Source: Lentzea waywayandensis
GTDB lineage: Bacteria; Actinomycetota; Actinomycetes; Mycobacteriales; Pseudonocardiaceae
Length of the DNA: 64,000 nucleotides
Reading direction: 5' to 3'
Assembly (NCBI RefSeq): GCF_900115955.1
Contig: NZ_FOYL01000005.1
Span: forward strand, 496,001 to 560,000
Part shown: positions 48,632 to 55,744 of the stretch, piece after piece
Numbering within the stretch: position 1 is the first letter of the stretch
Layout: each line of letters opens with the position of its first letter
Position numbers and translations under genes: made by a program
Notes under the pieces: generated by a model
Seen by the model: only the letters and a program-made list of their open reading frames with translations
Databases searched by the model: none
What the model was told of the DNA's origin: nothing

Positions 48632-49189
48632 ATGGGAACCAACCGCGAGAAGATGATCAACGGCGAGCCCTACCTCCCTGCGGACCCCGAGCTGGACGCG
48701 GACCGGCGCCGCGGCTGGCGTGAGATGGCGCGGTTCAACGCGCACGACCCGGAGGACCTCGACGGGATGTACGCGATCCTCAAGGGGTTCGTGGCGGAGA
48801 TCGGCGAGAACTCGACGTTCATGCAGCGCCTTCAGATCGAGTACGGCTACAACACCCGCATCGGCGCGAACAGCTTCATGAACTACGGCGGCGTCATCCT
48901 CGACTGCGGCCCGGTGACCATCGGCGATCACGTGATGATGGGTCCGAACGTGCAGCTGCTGACGGCGTTGCATCCCATCGAGGACCACGACGCGCGGATC
49001 GAGGGCTGGGAGACGACCGCGCCGATCGTCATCGGGGACAAGGTGTGGTTCGGCGGCGGCGTGATCGTCTGCCCCGGCGTCACCATCGGCAACAACACGG
49101 TGGTCGGCGCGGGCAGCGTCGTGACGCGGGATCTGCCTGCTCACGTGCTCGCGGTCGGCAACCCCGCACGGGTGGTTCGTAAGATCTGA
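48632..49189 (+). CDS. Left-handed beta-helix sugar O-acetyltransferase (Maa-type)
   Basis: 185 aa. N-terminal maltose-acetyltransferase cap (M-I-N-G-E-P-Y), then hexapeptide repeats I-G-x-N/D (I-G-A-N-S-F, I-G-D-H-V, I-G-D-K-V, I-G-N-N-T). The catalytic His is in L-T-A-L-H-P-I. Acetylates a sugar or nodulation-type glycan; a link to the divergent glycosyltransferase is plausible but inferred. Confidence 0.9.
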   Translation: MGTNREKMINGEPYLPADPELDADRRRGWREMARFNAHDPEDLDGMYAILKGFVAEIGENSTFMQRLQIEYGYNTRIGANSFMNYGGVILDCGPVTIGDHVMMGPNVQLLTALHPIEDHDARIEGWETTAPIVIGDKVWFGGGVIVCPGVTIGNNTVVGAGSVVTRDLPAHVLAVGNPARVVRKI

Positions 49190-49193
49190 GGTC

Positions 49194-49601
49194 ATGCGCA
49201 GCGAGGAGATCCAGATCCGCACCGGTGCCGACGAGGTCGTGCACGATCTGACGCGGGAATGCCAGCGGTTCCTCGACAGCGAGAACGGCGACGGCCTGCT
49301 GCACGTGTGGGTGCCCCACGCGACCGCGGGCGTCGCCATCATCGAGACGGGCGCGGGCAGTGACGACGACCTGCTGACCGCGTTGGAACGCATCCTGCCC
49401 CGCGACGTGAAGTGGCGGCACAGGCACGGCACCCCTGGCCACGGCCGTGACCACGTGATGCCCGCGCTGGTGCCGCCCTACGCGACGATCCCGGTGCTAG
49501 GCGGTGTGCTGATGCTCGGCACGTGGCAGTCCATCTGTCTCGTCGACACCAACGTCGACAACCCCGTCCGCACGGTCCGGCTGAGCTTTCTTGCCGGCTA
49601 G
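49194..49601 (+). CDS. YjbQ/UPF0047 family protein
   Basis: 135 aa. The family signatures H-A-T-A-G-V-A-I-I-E and H-G-R-D-H-V-M-P-A-L with G-T-W-Q-S-I are complete. YjbQ proteins show weak thiamine-phosphate synthase activity; physiological role uncertain. Starts four bases after the acetyltransferase. Its last 105 bases overlap the opposite-strand membrane gene. Confidence 0.92.
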   Translation: MRSEEIQIRTGADEVVHDLTRECQRFLDSENGDGLLHVWVPHATAGVAIIETGAGSDDDLLTALERILPRDVKWRHRHGTPGHGRDHVMPALVPPYATIPVLGGVLMLGTWQSICLVDTNVDNPVRTVRLSFLAG

Positions 49602-50459
49602 CAACAGCACGAGGCCGACGAGCGCGAGCCCGCCGAACACCCACCACTCGGTGCTGACGGACCCGTCGTACATGAGGCTGCGCAGGCCTTCCGCCGAGAA
49701 CCGGAACGGCGTCCACGACCACAGGACCGCCTTGTAGGCCGGGTTCAGCAACTCCGGCACCTGACCCGCGACGGCGGGCGCCATCAGGTAGAGGAGGCCG
49801 AGGATTCCCATCGCGCGGATGCCGAGGTGCTTGAACAGCCCCGCTTGCAGCAGCGCGAACGACACGGCGACGGCGAGCAGGAACGTGAGCGCCTCGGCGT
49901 CGAACGTGACGCCCCACCACGCCAGCAGGCCCGCGGTCGAGCCGGTGACCAGGACGGCCGTGGTCAGCGCCGACAGCCACCTCAGTCTGCTGCCCTTCAG
50001 CACCACGAACAGCAGTCCGGCGATCATCCCGCCGACCCACAGCAACGCACTCGCGGCGAGCGGTGCCGTGCGTTCGGCGGCCGTCGGTGCCTGCGCGTCG
50101 ATCCTCACCGGCAGCCCCGCGCCCTGCGCGACGCCGGTCAGCACCTGCTGCGCGACCTGCGTGCCGGACGGGTTGACCGCGGGGTTCAGCCGGATCGTCG
50201 CCTGACCGGGCGCGATCTCCAGAACGCCGTAGACCTCCTTGTCCGCCAGGAGGTTCCGCGCCTCGTCCGCGGACACGACCCGGATGTCGACCTCGGCCGA
50301 GTCTGCGGATCTGACCTTCTCCGCGATCGGCGGAGGTGCCACGACGGCGAGCGGAACGTCGTGCGGGTGCACGGTCGCCTGCACGCCGAAGGTCAGCAGG
50401 CCCAGCAGAAACGCCACCGCCGCGCCTGCGACGGCGGTGACCAGCGCGGTGCGCATCAT
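49497..50459 (-). CDS. ABC-2/YhgE-like membrane protein
   Basis: 320 aa from ATG 50459 (AGGAGG upstream). N-terminal helix (4-25), an extracellular domain of about 120 residues, then five to six helices (about 150-290) and a charged tail. The layout matches ABC-2-type or YhgE/Pip membrane proteins. No ATPase partner is adjacent. The tail is encoded opposite the end of yjbQ. Confidence 0.7.
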   Translation of the reverse strand: MMRTALVTAVAGAAVAFLLGLLTFGVQATVHPHDVPLAVVAPPPIAEKVRSADSAEVDIRVVSADEARNLLADKEVYGVLEIAPGQATIRLNPAVNPSGTQVAQQVLTGVAQGAGLPVRIDAQAPTAAERTAPLAASALLWVGGMIAGLLFVVLKGSRLRWLSALTTAVLVTGSTAGLLAWWGVTFDAEALTFLLAVAVSFALLQAGLFKHLGIRAMGILGLLYLMAPAVAGQVPELLNPAYKAVLWSWTPFRFSAEGLRSLMYDGSVSTEWWVFGGLALVGLVLLLAGKKAQPDRADGVVDVGVDETDGLPRAEHQHTA

Positions 50460-50471
50460 CCGCCTCCTAAG

Positions 50472-50538
50472 TTCATCATGCGTTGAATTTAACGGGCACG
50501 CTACGCCTCGCACGATCCTGAAGTCAACGCCCGATGAA
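50472..50538. promoter_or_regulatory. Paired inverted operator-like sites between divergent genes
   Basis: TTCATCATGCGTTGAA (50472-50487) and, inverted, TCAACGCCCGATGAA (50524-50538) share TTCATCnnGCGTTGA. The first is itself partly symmetric (TTCA-N8-TGAA). Their location between the two divergent starts fits a shared regulator. Confidence 0.45.
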
Positions 50539-50563
50539 TTAAGCCTCTGTCAGACCCACCAGG

Positions 50564-50569
50564 TACCGT
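50564..50569 (+). promoter_or_regulatory. Putative -10 box (TACCGT) for the Gly/Gln-rich membrane protein
   Basis: Six bases from the GTG at 50576, no SD. Confidence 0.45.
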
Positions 50570-50575
50570 TTCCCC

Positions 50576-51544
50576 GTGACTTACCCAGGTGGCGGCGGAC
50601 AGGGCGGCTGGAACGACCAGCAGGGCTGGGGCCAGCAGCAACAGGGTGACTACCCCAGCGGTGGCTACCAGACCGGCGGCTACCCGCAGACCGGTGGCTT
50701 TCCGCAGCAGCAACCCCAGTTCCCGCAACAGGGCCAGTTCCCGCAGCAGGGTTACGGCGGGTACGGCGGCCTCGGCGTGTACGGCGGCTTCGACAACGAG
50801 CCGCCGAAGAAGAGCAAGAAGACGCTCTGGCTCGTGATGGGCGCCGTCGTCCTCGTCCTGCTCATCGGCGGCGGCCTCACCTGGTTCCTGATGTCGCGCC
50901 CGGACAACACGAGCGCGCAGCCCGACCCGTCCACCTCGAACAGCACCTCCGCGCAACCGACCGACGCCGCCTGCCCGAAGAACGAGGGCCAGCAGTGCAT
51001 CGAGACGGCGCTCGGCTACAACTACGTGGTCCCGAAGAGCTGGGACGTCATCGCCGACGCCAAGATCCCGGTGGAGGGGATCGAGGGCATCTCGCTGTCC
51101 GGCATCACCACCTACGGCGACTACACGTGCGAGGGCAAGCCGTTCACCAAGGGCACCAACGGCGGCACGCTGCTCCCGAAGAGCGACATCAACAAGGCGG
51201 CCACCGACTTCACCAAGGCCCTCGCCACGCAGTACTACTCGTCGGGCGGCGACCCCAAGGTGACGACCACCGAGCCCAAGCCGGTGAAGATCCAGCACAC
51301 CCAGAAGGACGGCACGAAGGTCGTCGTCGACGGCGTGCAGATCGACGCCACGATCACCCAGACCGGCAACAAGTGCCTGGCGAGCAAGGGCATGGTCAAG
51401 GTCGTGGTGCTCAACGGCAGCAACAAGCTGCACGTGCTGGCCGTGAACGGCGACCTGGAGGGCGGCGGAGGCGGCACCAACCCGCCGCTGCTCAAGGAGT
51501 CCGACCTGCAGAAGATGGTCGACTCGCTGACGCCGACCTCTTAG
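50576..51544 (+). CDS. Single-pass membrane protein with Gly/Gln/Tyr-rich cytoplasmic N-terminus
   Basis: 322 aa. Residues 1-72 are Gly/Gln/Pro/Tyr repeats (G-G-Y, F-P-Q-Q); one membrane helix about 84-106; a Thr/Ser/Pro linker; then an extracellular domain (about 135-320) with four cysteines. The layout is common among actinobacterial surface proteins, some tied to kinase signalling. Function unknown. Confidence 0.75.
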   Translation: MTYPGGGGQGGWNDQQGWGQQQQGDYPSGGYQTGGYPQTGGFPQQQPQFPQQGQFPQQGYGGYGGLGVYGGFDNEPPKKSKKTLWLVMGAVVLVLLIGGGLTWFLMSRPDNTSAQPDPSTSNSTSAQPTDAACPKNEGQQCIETALGYNYVVPKSWDVIADAKIPVEGIEGISLSGITTYGDYTCEGKPFTKGTNGGTLLPKSDINKAATDFTKALATQYYSSGGDPKVTTTEPKPVKIQHTQKDGTKVVVDGVQIDATITQTGNKCLASKGMVKVVVLNGSNKLHVLAVNGDLEGGGGGTNPPLLKESDLQKMVDSLTPTS

Positions 51545-51546
51545 GA

Positions 51547-51709
51547 CCTACCGCGCGCCGCCGTCCAACGAGGCGGCGGCGGGCACGGACGGCGGTCATC
51601 ACGAGCGCCGGCAAGAAGTCGGCACGCCACGTTTCGAAGGCAAGCCGCTCGCGTTCTGCCACGCCACGTTTCGAAGGCGGCCGCCCACCGGCCTACCGCG
51701 CGCCGCCGT
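51547..51709. repeat. Duplicated 3' end of the SARP gene and nested 19-bp repeats
   Basis: CCTACCGCGCGCCGCCGT occurs at 51547-51564 and 51692-51709; the second copy contains the stop of the SARP gene, the first lies beyond it and similarity runs on for about 20 bases. Between them CACGCCACGTTTCGAAGGC is present twice (51623-51641, 51660-51678). Confidence 0.85.
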
Positions 51710-54680
51710 TGGACGTGACGGCGGCGGGCAGCGGGTTCTCGACGGTGATCTTCTCCAGCACCGCCAGCGCCTTGCTCTCCCACAGCGCGAGCCGCAGTTC
51801 CTGGAACGTCATCATCGCCTGCTCCACGATCGCGATCGCGTGGAACGTCTCCCCGCGCTGCGACACCAACTGGGCGAGGTCGAGCCGGATCCGCGCGGCC
51901 CCGACCCGGTCGAGGTTCTCCTCGCACAGCCGGATCGCGCGCCGCAGCAGGCGTCCGGCCTCGGCGAACATGCGCATGCGGCCGTGGATCAGGCCGAGCG
52001 AGTGCAGCGCGTAGCTCTCCCCCACGGTGTCGCCGGAGCGCTGCACCATTCCCAGCACCGACGTGATGAGCTGCTGCGCCTGCTCGTAGCGCCCCTGCAC
52101 CAGCATCGCGCTGCCGAGCCGGTACAGGACCTGGGCCTCCACGCGCGGGCTGGAGATCTCGCGGCACATGCCGAGGGCGCCGCGCAGCTGACCGACCGCC
52201 AGTTCGTGTTCGCCGCGGTCCAGCGACAGCTGTGCCAGCTGCGACACCACGTAGGCCTGGCCGACGACGTCGCCGACGCGTTTGAAGCCCGCCAGCGACT
52301 GCTCGAAGATCCTCAGGGCGATCTCCGGACGGCCTTCGTTGTACTCCAGCAGGCCGAGGTTGCGGCGCACCAGCGCGAGCCCGTGGCTGTCGTCGAGCTC
52401 CGTGAACAGCTCCAGCGCCGGTTCGAGTGCGGCACGGGACGCGTCCATGCGTCGTTGGCTGTGGTGCAACGACCCTAGCGAGCACAGCAGGGCCGCAGTG
52501 CCGCGCTTGTTGCCCGCCTTGCGCACGGCGTCCAGGGCGCGTTCGTGGGTCTGCTGCCAGTCGTCGAGGTAGCTGCGGGTCTCGAACAACGTCACGAGCG
52601 TCATCGCGAGGTCCCAGCACAGCTCGTCCAGGCCGGCGTCGGCGGCCTGGAGGACGGCGGCGCAGATGTTCGGGCGTTCGCTTTCCAGCCAGCCCAACGG
52701 GTCCTGGAGCACCTGGTCGAGGTACGGGGCGCTGGGCTGCCAGCGCCGGCCGTTGCCGTGCAGGACGGTGAAGTCGCCGCCGTAGAGGCGTTGGTGTGCC
52801 TGTTCCGCCATCGCGAGCCAGCCGCCGGCCACTCGTTCGACCGACGCCAGTTGCGTGGCCGGGGCCTCGTGCACCGCGAGCTGTTCCTTGGCGAACAAGC
52901 GGATCAGGTCGTGGAAGCGGTAGCGGGGCAGGCCCGTGATGTCGCTGCCGACGACGTCCAGCAGTTGGGCGTCGACGAGACGCTCGAGCAGGTCGAAGCC
53001 GCGGTGGCGGTCGTCGTCGGTGAGCGCCGAAGCCGTCCAGACGGGCAGGCTTTCCGCTTCCAGCAACGACATCAGCCTCATCACCCGGCACGTGTCGGGT
53101 TCCAGGCCGTCGTAGGTCAGCGACAGGCTGGCGCGCACGACCATGTCGCCGTGCACCAGTTCGTCCAGGCGGTGCCGTTCGTCGGCGAGGCGGCCGACCA
53201 TCGAGGCGAGGCTCCAGTGCGTGCGGGCGGCGAGGCGGGCGCCGATGATGCGCAGCGCCAGTGGGAGCCCTCCCACGACGTCCACCAACGCGGCCGCGGC
53301 GACCGGTTCGCTCTGGAGGCGTTGCGTGCCGATGATGCGCCCCAACAACTCCAGAGCGTCATCGGAGTCCATGAAGTCGACGTCGACCAAATGAGATCCG
53401 GCGAGACCGGTCAGCCGGGTGCGGCTCGTGACGACCACACCGCACGTGGGCGAGCCCGGAAGCAGTTGGTGCACCTGCGACTCGCTGCCCGCGTCGTCCA
53501 GCACCACCAGCACGCGGCGGTTCGCGAGCATGCTGCGGTACATGTCCGCCCGCTCGTCGACACCGTCGGGCAAAGTCGAGCCCACGGCGCCCAACGCGGA
53601 CAGGAACCGGCCGAGAACTTCGGCCGGCGTGGCCGGTTGCGCCTGGGTGCCGCGCAGGTCGCAGTACAGCTGGCCGTCCGGGTAGGTCTCGGCCGCGACG
53701 CGATGGGCCACGTGGACCGCGAGAGCGCTCTTACCGATGCCCGCCTTGCCCGAGATGTTCACCACCGGCATGGTCATGTGGTCGCCGGAGAGCACGGTCT
53801 CGGCGCGCGCCACGACGTCCTGGCGGCCGATGAAGTCCGAGATGGTGGCCGGAAGCTGGTGCGGTGACACGACGTTCTGCACGGTGACCGGAACCGACTT
53901 CTCCTGATCGAGGCGCAGCACCTCGTCGTCGGTCAGGATCGCGGTCTCGAGCTTGCGCAACTGGTCGCTCGGTTCGAGGCCCAGGTGTTCGATGAACAGG
54001 TCGCGGCCGGCGCGGTAAACGTCGAGCGCCTCGGACTGCCGGCCGGAGCGGTAGAGCGCGAGCATCAGCTGGCCACGCGGGCGTTCTCGCAGCGGGTGTT
54101 CGGTCACCATGCTCTGCAATTCACCGATGAGTGCGTGATGCCGACCCAGCAACAACTCGATGTCGACGCAGTTCTCCAGCACCGACAGGCGTTTCTCGTC
54201 GAGTCGCAACGCTTTGTTCTGCAACGTGGCCCCGGCGCCACCGAGTGCGGGTCCGCGCCACAACGCCAAAGCCGCGCGCAACACCGTCGACGCCTCTTCC
54301 ATGCGGCCCTGGCGGACGGCGGCGTCGGAGTCGGCCACGCGGCGTTCGAAGAGGAAGGTGTCGATCTTGTCCGCGGCGACGCGCAGCAGGTAGCCGGGCT
54401 GGCGGGTCTCGATCTGGGCGTCGACGCCGACTCGCGCGAACTCCCGCCGGAGCGCGGACACGCAGATCTGGATCTGCGCCCGTGCGGTCGACGGCGGGGT
54501 GTGCTCCCAGACGAGGTCTATCAGCTGGTCCATGCTGACAACGCGATTGGCTTCGAGCAGCAATGCGCCCAGGATCGTCTGCTGACGTCCTGGCGGCACC
54601 TGTACCTGCTCCTCGGCCCCGATCACCTCGATCGGTCCGAGCAGCTTGAAAATCAGTTCCTCATCAGGGGCGGAGCTCAT
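51693..54680 (-). CDS. AfsR/SARP family regulator next to the DTPW peptide
   Basis: 995 aa. Winged helix (10-105), BTAD (110-255), NB-ARC ATPase with Walker A G-K-A-G-I-G-K-S (311-318) and V-L-V-V-L-D-D, then a winged helix and TPR repeats from about 690. Divergent from the repeat-peptide gene across 745 bp, so it could control that promoter. The ATG has no visible strong SD. Confidence 0.92.
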   Translation of the reverse strand: MSSAPDEELIFKLLGPIEVIGAEEQVQVPPGRQQTILGALLLEANRVVSMDQLIDLVWEHTPPSTARAQIQICVSALRREFARVGVDAQIETRQPGYLLRVAADKIDTFLFERRVADSDAAVRQGRMEEASTVLRAALALWRGPALGGAGATLQNKALRLDEKRLSVLENCVDIELLLGRHHALIGELQSMVTEHPLRERPRGQLMLALYRSGRQSEALDVYRAGRDLFIEHLGLEPSDQLRKLETAILTDDEVLRLDQEKSVPVTVQNVVSPHQLPATISDFIGRQDVVARAETVLSGDHMTMPVVNISGKAGIGKSALAVHVAHRVAAETYPDGQLYCDLRGTQAQPATPAEVLGRFLSALGAVGSTLPDGVDERADMYRSMLANRRVLVVLDDAGSESQVHQLLPGSPTCGVVVTSRTRLTGLAGSHLVDVDFMDSDDALELLGRIIGTQRLQSEPVAAAALVDVVGGLPLALRIIGARLAARTHWSLASMVGRLADERHRLDELVHGDMVVRASLSLTYDGLEPDTCRVMRLMSLLEAESLPVWTASALTDDDRHRGFDLLERLVDAQLLDVVGSDITGLPRYRFHDLIRLFAKEQLAVHEAPATQLASVERVAGGWLAMAEQAHQRLYGGDFTVLHGNGRRWQPSAPYLDQVLQDPLGWLESERPNICAAVLQAADAGLDELCWDLAMTLVTLFETRSYLDDWQQTHERALDAVRKAGNKRGTAALLCSLGSLHHSQRRMDASRAALEPALELFTELDDSHGLALVRRNLGLLEYNEGRPEIALRIFEQSLAGFKRVGDVVGQAYVVSQLAQLSLDRGEHELAVGQLRGALGMCREISSPRVEAQVLYRLGSAMLVQGRYEQAQQLITSVLGMVQRSGDTVGESYALHSLGLIHGRMRMFAEAGRLLRRAIRLCEENLDRVGAARIRLDLAQLVSQRGETFHAIAIVEQAMMTFQELRLALWESKALAVLEKITVENPLPAAVTSNGGAR

Positions 54681-55425
54681 GACGGACGACCCCTCGCGCC
54701 TCTATTTCCCGCAATGCCCCTGCACCTCACGCTCCGGTCGTTTTCACCGTTACCGAATCACATTTACCGAAGACGCGGAAAAAGGCACTTCCAGGACGTC
54801 ATCTCAAGATCGATTTAAGATGAAAATCCTTCACATCTCGTGTTTGACCTCCGGTTGCATCAACTGCATGCGGCCACTTCGATGGGTGATGATCTCCGAA
54901 GTTAGCCTCGGTGAGGAAAACTGTCAAGATCCTTCTTGTGCATGACTACACGATCCACCATAATGCGCCTGATCTCAATAGGCATCTCATTTGGAGATGA
55001 TCAGATCCAGGGCATCGTGGCAGATCAAACAGTGCGTGAACCCGAGAATTCATCGTTGCGGCGGCGGACTTCACGACGATCGTACGGCATGCCGCCAAGC
55101 AGCCTGAACGTCTCATCGGGACTACTCCGAGCGGCACAAGCGGTTCGTTCGGATCGCTAACCGCACCCAACCATTGCGGTACACCGCACCTAATTCTCCG
55201 GATAAGCGACCACCCTGCGTAGTAACAGCTGTGTGCTGACTGGCGGGTCAGCTATTGAAGCGTCTCAATTGGTCGCCCAGGCCCCGCCATCACGGCCGAT
55301 TGATACGCGGTGGGTGCGCGATAGAGCGGCGATGGGCGGCACTTCTAACTTCGTTCTCAGACACCACTCGAAGGTGTCTGAAGCACAACTCGAGCCAAGG
55401 TCCGACCAAGAAAGAGGAGGCCGAC
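54681..55425. other. 745-bp A/T-richer intergenic region between two divergent regulatory units
   Basis: Visibly poorer in G+C than neighbours, especially 54730-55060. Short frames inside lack SD sites, family motifs or typical third-position bias. It contains stem-loops (for example 55357-55381) and must carry the promoters of the SARP gene and the peptide operon; its length suggests multi-site regulation. Confidence 0.6.
55357..55381 (+). promoter_or_regulatory. 9-bp inverted repeat upstream of the DTPW peptide gene
   Basis: TCAGACACC and GGTGTCTGA around a 7-nt loop, 44 bases before the ATG. It may be an operator or a 5'-UTR hairpin. Confidence 0.5.
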
Positions 55426-55701
55426 ATGATCCGCAAGACGACCGCTGCCGCTCTGGTTCTCTCCGCCATCCCGGCGGCCCTGGCGTTGACGCTCTTCGCC
55501 GGCACCGCACAGGCCGACGACGACACCCCGTGGGGCAAGGGCCTGGGCGGTGACACCCCCTGGAGCCAGATCGTCAACGACGGCGACACCCCTTGGGGCA
55601 CAGTCACTTCCGACGACACCCCGTGGGGACGGTCCATCACCCTGCCGACGCTTCCGACCGACGGCGACACCCCGTGGGGCGACGACACTCCCTGGGGCTG
55701 A
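55426..55701 (+). CDS. Sec-exported peptide with six D-T-P-W-(G/S) repeats
   Basis: 91 aa; GAGGAGG sits six bases before the ATG. Residues 1-30 are a signal peptide (I-R-K-T-T, hydrophobic core, A-Q-A cleavage motif at 28-30). The mature 61 residues carry D-T-P-W at 33-36, 43-46, 54-57, 64-67, 81-84 and 87-90, five followed by Gly and one by Ser, and end in W-G. Twelve Asp against one Lys and one Arg; no cysteine. It precedes a SARP-cyclase-AAA gene by 43 nt on the same strand. I know no family. A signal propeptide or multi-core peptide is suspected. Confidence 0.85.
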   Translation: MIRKTTAAALVLSAIPAALALTLFAGTAQADDDTPWGKGLGGDTPWSQIVNDGDTPWGTVTSDDTPWGRSITLPTLPTDGDTPWGDDTPWG

Positions 55702-55744
55702 TCTCTTCCCTCCGTCCGGATAAGCACCAAAGGAGGCCAGAACC

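Noticed and set aside
54936..55160. Small frames on both strands in the A/T-richer gap
   Set aside because: No SD, no hydrophobic or domain pattern, mutually antisense.
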